A stretch of DNA of 37,875 nucleotides, taken from positions 1 through 37,875 of the forward strand of contig JAGRGU010000125.1 in the NCBI GenBank assembly GCA_020445335.1. The letters run 5' to 3'. How positions within the stretch are numbered: the stretch's first letter is position 1; every line of letters starts with the position of its first letter. This DNA is from Gammaproteobacteria bacterium (GTDB lineage: Bacteria; Pseudomonadota; Gammaproteobacteria; Chromatiales; Chromatiaceae). Shown piece after piece: positions 8,645-16,516 of the stretch. Made by a program: the position numbers and the translations under genes. The notes under the pieces were generated by a model. That model was not told where the DNA came from. It worked only from the letters and a program-made list of their open reading frames with translations, and ran no database searches.

Positions 8645-10012
8645 GTGGCAAACATTCTGGTCGTTGACGACGATATCGCGAGCTGCCGTACGTTGCAGCT
8701 TCACCTGGGATCCCAGGGGCATGATGTCTCGTGGGAAAACAGTGTCGAGGCCGGGCTGGAAACCGCCAGGCAGTTCCATCCTCAGTTGATCGTTTTGGAT
8801 ATCCGCATGCCGGACAGATCGGGGCTGGATGGTCTGCCGGATTTCAAGGCCATTCCGGAATCTCCGAAAGTGATCATGATCACCGCCTTCCACGACATGC
8901 AGTCCACTATCGAGGCCATGCAGCGAGGCGCCGATGATTACATTCACAAACCCATCGACATAGACGAACTGGACGAAGCGATCAACAAGATTCTCAACCA
9001 GTCGAAGGAAGAAGACAGTCTGCTGGAGGCCAAGACGTCAGCCTCCGGCGGCCTCAACATAGTTGGCAACGGCCGGGCGATGAAGGATATTTTCAAGACC
9101 ATCGGCCTGGTGGCCAAGAGCCCGGCGACCGTGTTGATCACGGGTGAATCCGGTACCGGCAAGGAACTGGTCGCGCGCGCCATTCACGACAGCGGAGTCA
9201 ATCCGCAAGGACCGTTCGTGGCGGTGAATTGCGCGGCCCTGGTGGAAACGCTGCTCGAATCGAACATGTTCGGTCACGAGAAAGGCGCATTCACCGGCGC
9301 GATCACCCGGCAACCGGGCAAATTCGAACTGGCGCGGGAAGGCACCATTTTTCTCGATGAAATAAGCGAATTGTCGCCGGCCATTCAGGCCAAGTTGTTG
9401 CGGGTCCTTCAGTACAAGGAGTTTACGCCGCTGGGTGCAAAGCAGGCACAATCGACCAATGCACGCATTATTGCCGCGACCAATGTCAGCCTGGGCGAGC
9501 TGGTTGAAAGCGGCGAGTTTCGCAAAGACCTTTTCTATCGTCTGCAGGTAGTGAATATCCACCTCCCTCCACTGCGCGAGCGCAGGGAAGACCTGACGGA
9601 TCTGGTCCAGACACTGCTCGGCCGCATCAACAGGGAACTGCGCCGCAACGTCACGCACATCGCCCGCGACGTGTTGCAGAAGCTGAAAAACTATCATTGG
9701 CCCGGAAATGTCAGAGAACTCGAAAACGCCCTGATGAAGGCCGTGGCGCTGTCGCCTGGCGACACCCTGACCACCGATCTTCTGCCTGCGGAAATCCTCA
9801 ATTCCGCATCAGAGAATAACGCCAGCGAATCGCTTGAGCTCAGCCTGGAGGATATGGAGCGTTTGCACGTCAAACGGATTCTGGCTTCGGTCGATTGGCA
9901 CAAAGGGCGCGCCTGCGAGATCCTCGGCATATCCCGGCCCCGTCTGCGGCGGATCATCACTCAATACGGTCTGGAGAACCCTGCCGAAAGCGGCATGGAG
10001 AGAGACGACTAA
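8645..10012 (+). CDS. NtrC-family sigma-54-dependent response regulator
   Basis: This 455-residue protein has the three classical parts of a bacterial enhancer-binding protein. The receiver domain (1-120) has acidic residues Asp8-Asp10, phospho-acceptor Asp52 (VLDIRMPD) and Lys in HKPID. The AAA+ domain (about 143-375) has Walker A GESGTGKE near 167 and the sigma-54-contacting GAFTGA loop near 216. A Fis-type helix-turn-helix lies at about 410-447 (KGRACEILGISRPRLRRII). The start codon is GTG at 8645, opening MANILVVDDD. The cognate kinase is directly upstream. The candidate target is the multihaem cytochrome operon downstream, where a sigma-54 promoter-like sequence lies at 10248-10263. The signal is unknown. 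Confidence 0.95.
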   Translation: MANILVVDDDIASCRTLQLHLGSQGHDVSWENSVEAGLETARQFHPQLIVLDIRMPDRSGLDGLPDFKAIPESPKVIMITAFHDMQSTIEAMQRGADDYIHKPIDIDELDEAINKILNQSKEEDSLLEAKTSASGGLNIVGNGRAMKDIFKTIGLVAKSPATVLITGESGTGKELVARAIHDSGVNPQGPFVAVNCAALVETLLESNMFGHEKGAFTGAITRQPGKFELAREGTIFLDEISELSPAIQAKLLRVLQYKEFTPLGAKQAQSTNARIIAATNVSLGELVESGEFRKDLFYRLQVVNIHLPPLRERREDLTDLVQTLLGRINRELRRNVTHIARDVLQKLKNYHWPGNVRELENALMKAVALSPGDTLTTDLLPAEILNSASENNASESLELSLEDMERLHVKRILASVDWHKGRACEILGISRPRLRRIITQYGLENPAESGMERDD

Positions 10013-10414
10013 AACTGAGGATCGAGATGAACTCGTGGAATCCGATTGCCGGTACCTTCGGCAGCAACGATTGCACAAAATGTTCATCCGGAACCTGAGT
10101 TCAAGGCCCGATTGAAAGATTCATTCAACTGCTCTACCCATCCACCTCTGGACAGCTCTTCGACTGCAACGGTCCCGCAGGAATAACTCTCCCCCGATTA
10201 GTAACTTAGGCCTCAACCCAGCAAACCCCTGGAATTAAACCCTTGGTCGGTATGGTTATTGCTCCTGATGGATTGTCTGCGGAGTGGTTAGCCCTGTTCG
10301 TAAGCCGGGAAAAATTGCGAGAAACAGCGACCAGACACCGACAGATGGGGGCTGCCCCTGGCGAGATCAGCAGGGGGGCGGGAAATTCGAACCGTATCGA
10401 CGGGGAGGATCACA
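10013..10414. other. 402-bp regulatory gap before the multihaem cytochrome gene
   Basis: No convincing gene lies here. The stretch holds a sigma-54 promoter-like site (10248-10263) and, about 130 bases upstream of it, a TTGAA-N7-TTCAA inverted repeat (10112-10128) at a distance suitable for an enhancer-binding site. It ends with the ribosome site GGGGAGGA at about 10400-10408 before ATG 10415. Confidence 0.5.
10248..10263 (+). promoter_or_regulatory. Candidate sigma-54 (RpoN) promoter of the multihaem operon
   Basis: The sequence CGGTATGGTTATTGCT has the invariant GG (10249-10250), exactly ten bases, then GC (10261-10262). It agrees with the TGGCACG-N4-TTGCW consensus at GG, A, G, TT, GC and the final T. 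Transcription would start near 10273, giving a leader of about 140 bases before ATG 10415. The gene immediately upstream encodes a sigma-54 activator, which supports the call. Confidence 0.55.
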
Positions 10415-12817
10415 ATGTTAAGACGTCTACTAGTGGCCACATTGGTCTTGGGATTCGCGGCGTGGGCGCAGGCCTCGGTCCCAGACAAGGTGTCTGCAGC
10501 GACAGCGAAGGAAAAAGGGTGCCAAAGCTGCCATGAGGGTATTGAAGAGATCCGCGATTCCAGCAGCGCCATGTTGGCCTTGATCAAAGCCAGGGGTGCC
10601 CCATTGGGGGACATGGGGGGCTGCGTAGTCTGCCACGGCGGCAATCCCCAAGGGTTGACCAAGGAATCAGCGCACAGCGGATCGCCCAAGGCATTGATCG
10701 ATGCCAAGGGACCGCAGTTGTTCTATCCGGATCCGGGTTCCATCTGGATTGCCGACAACAGTTGCGGCCAGTCCGGCTGCCACACTGGCTACCCGTATCG
10801 GGTAGAGCGTTCGTTGATGAACACCGAAGCGGGCAAGCTGCAAGGCAACCTGCATACCTGGGGTATCGCCGAGGTACAGAACCACAATGTACCTTGGGGC
10901 AACTACGACGTGAAGGATACGGATGGCTCGGTACCGCAAGTCGGTACCGAAGGGTACAAGAAGTACATGGAAGCCATGATCGAGGCTCATCCGAAGCAAC
11001 TCCCCACGGAACTTCAGATGGTGCCGCAGCCTACGGTCGAGGAGATCGAGAAGGATCCGAAACTGGCCGGTTTCACCTACTCGCGCCAGCAGTGCCAGCG
11101 TTGCCACGTTGCAGTAAACGGACGTGAAAAACGCGGTGACTATCGCGGCCAAGGCTGCTCCTCCTGCCACATTCCGTATGGTAATGAGGGTTACTACGAA
11201 GGCAACGATCCGACTATCGACAAGAACGAGAAGGGACATCCGCTGACCCATAAGATCCAGGCCACACGCAAGACCAGGATCAAACATGGTGACGTGGAAT
11301 ACTCAGGCATTCCTGTCGAAACCTGCAACTCCTGTCATAACCGCGGCAAGCGTATCGGCGTGACCTATCAGGGCCTGATGGAGTTCCCGTACGGTTCACC
11401 TTTCGACGAGAACGGCAATACTCAGCCGAAACTTCATACCAAGACCTATCTGTTCATCTCCGATGATCTGCATCACCAGATAGACTCCCGTCCTGAGAAC
11501 CCGAAGGGCGGCATGCTGTGCCAGGACTGCCATACCACAATCGACATGCATGGTGACGGTAATATCTTCGGCACGACGCTGGCGCAGGTAGAGGTCGAGT
11601 GTCAGGACTGCCACGGCACGCCAACCGCCTTCCCGTGGGATCTGCCCGTCGGATATTCCGAGGAATTCGGCAACGAACTGGCGAAGGATCCGCGTGGGTT
11701 GTCAGAGCAGGCGTTGAACGAAACGCTGGCCTTCGCGACCGTCTATGACAAGAAAGACGGTTATCTGAAGACAGCCCGCGGCAACCCGTTCGGTAATGTG
11801 GTCAAGGATGGCGACAAGGTCATGATGCATTCGGCAACCGGTAACGACTTCGAAGTTCCGTTGCTGAAGACACTGGCCGACAGCAACACCTGGAAGAGCC
11901 CCGACGCGATGGTAGCCATGAGCAAGGTTGTCAAGCACGAGGGAAGTCTGGAGTGCTACGCCTGCCACGCCTCCTGGGTACCGCAGTGCTACGGTTGCCA
12001 CGTTCAAGTCAACTATGGCAAGGATAAGAATGGCAAGCCCTATCAGGACACGGACTGGATCGCATCGGGCAACAAGAAGTTCCCGGACGGATCCACCGCC
12101 GAATCCGCCGTGGGCAGCAGCGGGATCAAGAGCGCCGGCAAGGTTTTCGAGAAACGCTCTTACCTGCGTTGGGAAGAGCCCGTACTCGGGATCAACGGCG
12201 AAGGACGCGTAACCCCTCTGATGCCCGGTTGCCAGATTGTCTACACGGTCATTGGTCGGGAAAACCAGACGGTCGCGCTGAACCAGCTCGGCAAATCCTA
12301 TGACGAGCAGCAAGAGCTGGGACAGTCCCGCGTACCGGATGCCATCGACATGGCGCCCGTACAGCCGCACTCCGCACAGCGTAAAGCACGGACCTGCGAA
12401 TCCTGCCACAACAATCCGAAAGCGTTGGGTTACGGAATCAGTGGCGGTGTATTTCAGCTTGGCTATCCGCGAGACATCGTCGAAGATCTGATCGATCAGA
12501 AGAGCGGACAGGTAATCCCCGGACGTCATCGGATCCAGATCCCGAAGATCGCCGACCTGGACTATGACTGGTCCACCATCATCAAGGATGGTCAGCAGAC
12601 CCAGACGGTAGGCACACACTGGCCGCTGTCACGGGCGCTGCCGAAGGAGATGCGTGATGCCATGGAGCGCACAGGTTTGTGCATGGGCTGCCATAGGGAG
12701 ATGAGCAACGAGAAGCTATGGGCCGCGGTAGCCACTCCCGGCCAGCTGAACGACGCACAGCATATCGAGCTGATGAACAACATGTTCAAGGCCTATGCCG
12801 AGTCGAAGCAAAAGTAG
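10415..12817 (+). CDS. Secreted 12-haem c-type cytochrome, unknown substrate
   Basis: This 800-residue protein has a signal peptide (cleavage likely after AQA, residue 20) and twelve covalent haem sites. Eleven are CXXCH, starting near residues 36, 70, 227, 247, 303, 368, 395, 512, 524, 661 and 755. One is an unusual CX4CH (CGQSGCH, 117-123). It should act in the periplasm or outside the cell, passing electrons or reducing a substrate. The haem sites are unevenly spaced, with a long haem-free stretch at about 530-660. It lacks the CX15CH-type site of MccA sulfite reductase and is much longer than octahaem tetrathionate or hydroxylamine-type enzymes. I cannot assign it to a named family. A TPR protein and a small secreted protein follow on the same strand. 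Confidence 0.9.
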   Translation: MLRRLLVATLVLGFAAWAQASVPDKVSAATAKEKGCQSCHEGIEEIRDSSSAMLALIKARGAPLGDMGGCVVCHGGNPQGLTKESAHSGSPKALIDAKGPQLFYPDPGSIWIADNSCGQSGCHTGYPYRVERSLMNTEAGKLQGNLHTWGIAEVQNHNVPWGNYDVKDTDGSVPQVGTEGYKKYMEAMIEAHPKQLPTELQMVPQPTVEEIEKDPKLAGFTYSRQQCQRCHVAVNGREKRGDYRGQGCSSCHIPYGNEGYYEGNDPTIDKNEKGHPLTHKIQATRKTRIKHGDVEYSGIPVETCNSCHNRGKRIGVTYQGLMEFPYGSPFDENGNTQPKLHTKTYLFISDDLHHQIDSRPENPKGGMLCQDCHTTIDMHGDGNIFGTTLAQVEVECQDCHGTPTAFPWDLPVGYSEEFGNELAKDPRGLSEQALNETLAFATVYDKKDGYLKTARGNPFGNVVKDGDKVMMHSATGNDFEVPLLKTLADSNTWKSPDAMVAMSKVVKHEGSLECYACHASWVPQCYGCHVQVNYGKDKNGKPYQDTDWIASGNKKFPDGSTAESAVGSSGIKSAGKVFEKRSYLRWEEPVLGINGEGRVTPLMPGCQIVYTVIGRENQTVALNQLGKSYDEQQELGQSRVPDAIDMAPVQPHSAQRKARTCESCHNNPKALGYGISGGVFQLGYPRDIVEDLIDQKSGQVIPGRHRIQIPKIADLDYDWSTIIKDGQQTQTVGTHWPLSRALPKEMRDAMERTGLCMGCHREMSNEKLWAAVATPGQLNDAQHIELMNNMFKAYAESKQK

Positions 12818-12840
12818 CGAGTAGCGGCTCGTAAACGCAC

Positions 12841-12869
12841 CAAGGCCGCCGCGCGCAGCGGCGGCCTTG
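12841..12869 (+). terminator. Strong hairpin between the cytochrome and TPR genes
   Basis: CAAGGCCGCCGC and GCGGCGGCCTTG form a perfect 12-base stem with a 5-base loop. It begins 23 bases after the cytochrome stop. No T-run follows, so it may be a partial terminator or an RNA-stabilising end that keeps the cytochrome message more abundant than the downstream genes. Confidence 0.6.
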
Positions 12870-12918
12870 CCGGTGGCAGGATGAACCCATTGACAGCAAT
12901 CCGCAGGAGAAACGTCAG

Positions 12919-13752
12919 GTGAAAGTCTATCGTCCCTATCACGTCATGGTTGTCGCCGCCCTTTTGTCCGCCTACGATTTCGCGTCTCCGGGTATGAATG
13001 GACAATCTTCGACCTCCTGGTTCCAGAGTCTGGTGTCGACGGCTGCAGCGGCTACCGCATTTGCCGCTGCCGATGGAGCGGCAACACCCCTCTCTCTGAC
13101 CGGTAAGCGGGCCTATTCCGGATCCAACCCGCATGCCGAACTGACACCCGATCAGCACCTGATGGTTGCATTGCGCCATCACGCCGAAGGACGTCTGGCC
13201 CAAGCCATGGATACCCTTGATCGGGCGATCGAAAAACATGCCATGGATGCCGCATTGCTTGGCGTGCGCGGCAGCTTCTATCTGGAACAGGGCGCCGTGA
13301 CCGCGGCGCTCTCCGACCTGGAGAAGGCGGTCAGTCTCGATCCGTACAATGCCGGGCATCGGGTGAACCGAGCCCAGGTCTACCGCAGATTCAACCGGCT
13401 CGATGAAGCACTGGCCGATCTGGACAAGGCCGTGGACCTCGAACCGAACTCGATAGCAGCCCGTTTCAATCGAGGTGTAATGCTCTATGCCAAGGCACGC
13501 TATGACGCTGCGTTGGCCGATTTCGAACACTGTATCAGCCTGCAACCAAATACTGCCGGCCCCTACTTCAACCGCGGGGTGACCCTGGATGCGTTAGGCA
13601 ACAGGCCGGGTGCGATTGCCGACCTCGAACATTTTATCGAGTTGACGAATGATGAGAACTGGACCAAGGCCGCTCAGGATCAACTCGACACCTGGAGGAA
13701 ACAGCTGGCAAAAGCCGAAAGTCCAGAGCAACCCACCGCAGTTGATAACTAA
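12919..13752 (+). CDS. Exported tetratricopeptide-repeat (TPR) protein
   Basis: This 277-residue protein starts at GTG 12919, preceded by CAGGAG. It has a hydrophobic N-terminal segment (about 8-21) that could be a signal peptide or anchor, a low-complexity Ser/Ala stretch to about 75, and then about five TPR units (about 75-255). The TPR consensus is clear in repeats such as NRAQVYRRFNRLDEALADLDKA and FNRGVTLDALGNRPGAIADLE. TPR arrays bind partner proteins. Its place after the multihaem cytochrome suggests a role in assembly or docking of that cytochrome, in the way TPR proteins assist cytochrome c maturation. That is inference. The gene is separated from the cytochrome by a hairpin and followed after 9 bases by another secreted protein. 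Confidence 0.85.
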   Translation: MKVYRPYHVMVVAALLSAYDFASPGMNGQSSTSWFQSLVSTAAAATAFAAADGAATPLSLTGKRAYSGSNPHAELTPDQHLMVALRHHAEGRLAQAMDTLDRAIEKHAMDAALLGVRGSFYLEQGAVTAALSDLEKAVSLDPYNAGHRVNRAQVYRRFNRLDEALADLDKAVDLEPNSIAARFNRGVMLYAKARYDAALADFEHCISLQPNTAGPYFNRGVTLDALGNRPGAIADLEHFIELTNDENWTKAAQDQLDTWRKQLAKAESPEQPTAVDN

Positions 13753-13761
13753 GGATTGACG

Positions 13762-14334
13762 ATGTTCAGAATCGCTTCTTGTTTGATTATCGCGTGTTTG
13801 TGGCCGGTTTCTTCGATAGCGGACGAGAGTTCGTTTCAGAACCTTTTAGCCGAGGCGAACATGCAATTCGAGGTTCCCGAAACATTTGCAACAACCCCTA
13901 CCAGAGCCAACCGGTTGATGCACTATGAACAGGCGCTGGTTTCCCCTGATGGACAGATCGAAGCGCGCTATTCCATTCGTCCGCTGTCCCGCATAAAGAT
14001 AGATTATTCGGATGCTCACAGCGCCACTCCCGAGCCCAATCACCTGTTCCCCCTGATCTTCCAGGCGTTAATCGGCTACCTGTCCAACAGCGGGCACAAT
14101 CCCAGCAACGAATATCCGCAGGATCAGGCGAAGTCGGAGTTCGGTGCAGACTGGGCATCCGCCGCGCTGATGGATATAAAACCGGAGTTTTCCGAACAGC
14201 ACAGTCAGGCGCTTTTGCTCGCCATGCACAAGAACGATATGGCGGACGCGTACACCATCGTGTTGTTCGACGATTATGCAACGCAGAAAGAGGCCATTCG
14301 GGCAGCCCTGGCCGCGTTGTCATTCAACAAGTGA
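13762..14334 (+). CDS. Secreted protein of unknown function
   Basis: This 190-residue protein has a signal peptide (hydrophobic 5-19, cleavage likely at SSIA-DES). The mature part has no cysteine and no motif I recognise. An in-frame TTG at 13756 would add two residues, but ATG 13762 is better placed because AAGGA lies six bases before it. It begins nine bases after the TPR gene stop, so it is almost certainly in the same operon. A job linked to the TPR protein or the multihaem cytochrome is likely but unproven. Confidence 0.75.
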   Translation: MFRIASCLIIACLWPVSSIADESSFQNLLAEANMQFEVPETFATTPTRANRLMHYEQALVSPDGQIEARYSIRPLSRIKIDYSDAHSATPEPNHLFPLIFQALIGYLSNSGHNPSNEYPQDQAKSEFGADWASAALMDIKPEFSEQHSQALLLAMHKNDMADAYTIVLFDDYATQKEAIRAALAALSFNK

Positions 14335-14532
14335 GTGGCCGTGAGCAGACCAGAACCCGGCCTTGCGCGGGCTGCTGATCAAGCCTTCCCCGCCCACTAG
14401 GGGCTGGAGTCCAGCCGGCCGAAGCAGTTGTGGGTTGCCGAATTCACTCGCCTGGTGACCTTGTCGCTCATTGAATTGTCGGCTGGCGGGTGTCGCGCGC
14501 CATCAAGGGCTCAGCTGTTGTTGGACGCCCAG

Positions 14533-14856
14533 TCGCACGCTCCCGTGAATCGAAATCGGGCCTGGCCCCGCGAGGGCCAGGCCCGGATCGGGAGACCTGT
14601 CAAGCGACGCTGCGGCGCCGCTTGAGCGTCACCTGAACCGTGTCGAACGCATTCCCGAGCCACACCTCCCCCTCCTGGATGGTGCAGTTCAGCTTCATAT
14701 TGCGCGCAGCCAGCAGCACCAGCTCCTTGACGCCTTCACCCGCAAGCTGCGTCACATTGAGGTTATCGTAGCGCGTCAGTGCCTCGCGGTTCTGCTCCCA
14801 CCAGACGCTGCCGCCCCGTGCCGAGTAGGTGTAGATGTAAACCTGTTTGGCGCGCC
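14533..14856. repeat. Copy 2 of the ~325-bp duplication (parental copy, with yaeQ end)
   Basis: This is the counterpart of 5586-5910 in the same orientation. Here it is continuous with a complete yaeQ, so this is probably the source. It includes the hairpin downstream of yaeQ and the last 85 or so codons of the gene. Confidence 0.85.
14557..14585 (-). terminator. Hairpin terminator-like structure after yaeQ
   Basis: CGGGCCTGGCCC and GGGCCAGGCCCG form a perfect 12-base stem with a 5-base loop, 15 bases past the yaeQ stop. On the minus strand it is followed by GATTTCGATTC, a poor U-tract. It could serve both yaeQ and the convergent gene ending at 14334. Confidence 0.6.
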
Positions 14857-15145
14857 CGCAGGCTTTTCTGATCCGTTTCTCGTCCGGCTGTCCGAGTTCT
14901 ATCCAGCTATCTATCTCGCCCGAAAGGTTCGTGGCCCAAAGGTCGGGTTCGTCATCGCTGCTCAGACCGCGGGTGAAGCTGAGCCGGTCATCCGCGTGCA
15001 GTGCAAACAGCAGAATTCTGACCATCATCCGCAGATCGGTCTCCGACGGGTGACGCGCGATGGTCAGCGAGTGACTTTGGTAGTAGTGCCGCTCCAGATC
15101 CGAGACCTGCAGTTCGGCTTTAAAGATTGTCGCCTTCAGGGCCAT
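14600..15145 (-). CDS. yaeQ: YaeQ family protein
   Basis: This 181-residue protein, the same length as the E. coli protein, opens MALKATIFKAELQ and carries the family motifs HYYQSHSLTIARHPSETDLRMMVR in two adjoining pieces (about 20-44). It ends in the basic tail TLKRRRSVA. YaeQ has a PD-(D/E)XK nuclease-like fold, and its molecular role is not settled. The frame can be extended to a TTG four codons upstream, but ATG 15145 matches the family start. It is divergent from the methionine-rich protein gene, with 172 bases between them. A second, truncated copy of its 3' half lies at 5654-5910. Confidence 0.93.
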   Translation of the reverse strand: MALKATIFKAELQVSDLERHYYQSHSLTIARHPSETDLRMMVRILLFALHADDRLSFTRGLSSDDEPDLWATNLSGEIDSWIELGQPDEKRIRKACGRAKQVYIYTYSARGGSVWWEQNREALTRYDNLNVTQLAGEGVKELVLLAARNMKLNCTIQEGEVWLGNAFDTVQVTLKRRRSVA

Positions 15146-15317
15146 GGTTTCGTTCAAAGGTTGCCTGTGTAGTCCAGCGATTTTACAGAATTGTTAGGAA
15201 ATCGTGATGGTACGCGGATTGGGTGGCGAAAGAATAGCGGCACAGGGGAGAGCGACGGTAGGGCCGTTCTCACTCTCTTCGGTGCAACTGTCCAAATATC
15301 AACCACTGGAGTGAACG

Positions 15318-15680
15318 ATGACCAAACAGAGCCTTTCGTACCAACACCTGGCCGCGCGCTCTTGCCGCGCGCTGAATCCGGGGCGGGCGGGCTGCACGCT
15401 TCTGCTGCTTGCGCTGGCGGGGGCGCCGTTGACGCTCTCCGCCGACTCGATGATGAAAGAGAAGGGCATGATGCAGCAGAACAGCACGATGCAGGAAAAG
15501 GGCATGATGCAGGAGACGGGCATGATGCCACAGGCAGGCATGATGCAGCAGAAGGGTATGATGCCGGAGTCCGGCATGATGATGAAACAGCATTCGACGA
15601 TGATGGAGAAAGGGACCATGCACTCCGAAGGCGGGATGATGAACTCCGGCGAGAAGATGATGGACAAGGGGATGAAGTAA
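15318..15680 (+). CDS. Secreted methionine-rich repeat protein, putative metal binder
   Basis: This 120-residue protein has a long signal peptide (hydrophobic 27-41, cleavage likely after LSA, residue 42). The mature part is about 78 residues, of which 24 are Met, mostly in pairs spaced 5-8 residues apart in units such as KGMMQ, SGMM and STM. It has two His, no Cys after the signal peptide, and many Lys, Glu and Gln. Methionine clusters of this kind bind Cu(I) or Ag(I) in periplasmic copper proteins, and surface methionines can also scavenge oxidants. GGAGTGA lies just before the ATG. An OmpR-type regulator and kinase follow on the same strand, which fits metal or envelope-stress control. No known family is recognised; the metal is inference. 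Confidence 0.8.
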   Translation: MTKQSLSYQHLAARSCRALNPGRAGCTLLLLALAGAPLTLSADSMMKEKGMMQQNSTMQEKGMMQETGMMPQAGMMQQKGMMPESGMMMKQHSTMMEKGTMHSEGGMMNSGEKMMDKGMK

Positions 15681-15726
15681 CTGGTGCAGTGACACCTTCG
15701 GCCATCCTGATCAGCTCTGCTTCCGG

Positions 15727-15756
15727 TTGACACCTGGGGCTTCGGCGGCGGAGTAT
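15727..15756 (+). promoter_or_regulatory. Weak sigma-70 promoter candidate before the regulator gene
   Basis: A perfect -35 hexamer TTGACA (15727-15732) is followed after 18 bases by GAGTAT, which matches only half of the -10 consensus. It lies about 45 bases before ATG 15803. It would allow the two-component genes to be expressed apart from the methionine-rich gene. Confidence 0.3.
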
Positions 15757-15802
15757 CACTCCCTGTTGGACGCCGACGGCAGGAGCACCGGATTTTACGG
15801 CT

Positions 15803-16516
15803 ATGCGCTACAGCGTACTGATCATCGAGGACGATCCCGATATTGCGCGTCTGGTGCAGATGCACCTGCGGGATATCGACTGCGAAGCGGAGATTGCGGT
15901 CGACGGCGAGCAGGGATGCTCCCGCTTCAGTGAGCGGCGCTTCGATCTCGTGGTGCTGGACCTGATGCTGCCGGGCCGCGATGGCATCGATGTCTGTCGC
16001 GAGTTGCGACTGCACCCCCGTTACGTGCCGATCCTGATGTTGACTGCCAAATCCTCCGAACTCGACCGGGTGCTGGGGCTGGAGATCGGCGCCGACGACT
16101 ACCTCACCAAACCTTTCAGCATCGCCGAGCTTAAGGCGCGCATCAAGGCGTTGTTCAGGCGCGTCGCCGCGCTCTCGGGGGGTGCCGAGGCGGATACGGA
16201 CGAGCCCGACGGTGGCGTCATCAGGCACGGCGCGCTGGTAATGGATCCGGCCAGGCACAGTGTCGAGATCGACGGCAGGCCGGTCGATCTGACCGCGCGA
16301 GAGTTTGAATTGCTGCGCTGTTTCGCCCGCCACCCGGGGCGGGTCTACAGCCGCGCGCAGCTGCTCGATCAGGTGTGGGGCTATAACCACGAAGGCTATG
16401 AGCACACCGTCAATACCCATATCAACCGGCTGCGTTCCAAGATAGAGAAGAACGCCGCGCAGCCGGTCTATATCCTCACCGTATGGGGAGTCGGCTACAA
16501 GTTCGCCGAGCAGTGA
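15803..16516 (+). CDS. OmpR/PhoB-type response regulator
   Basis: This 237-residue regulator has a receiver domain (1-120) with Glu9-Asp10-Asp11, phospho-acceptor Asp53 (VVLDLMLPGRDG) and Lys in the TKPF motif. A C-terminal winged-helix DNA-binding domain (about 140-235) has DLTAREFELLRCF and the VNTHINRLRSKIE recognition helix, ending VWGVGYKF. Its stop overlaps the kinase start (TGATG at 16514-16518), so the two are translationally coupled. The methionine-rich protein gene 122 bases upstream on the same strand is the most likely linked target. The sensed signal is unknown; a CopR/CusR-like metal role is possible but not shown. Confidence 0.95.
   Translation: MRYSVLIIEDDPDIARLVQMHLRDIDCEAEIAVDGEQGCSRFSERRFDLVVLDLMLPGRDGIDVCRELRLHPRYVPILMLTAKSSELDRVLGLEIGADDYLTKPFSIAELKARIKALFRRVAALSGGAEADTDEPDGGVIRHGALVMDPARHSVEIDGRPVDLTAREFELLRCFARHPGRVYSRAQLLDQVWGYNHEGYEHTVNTHINRLRSKIEKNAAQPVYILTVWGVGYKFAEQ

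Noticed and set aside
15466..15680. Short DNA repeats considered as a CRISPR-like or VNTR array
   Set aside because: They are the coding repeats of the methionine-rich protein, with irregular length and no unique spacers.
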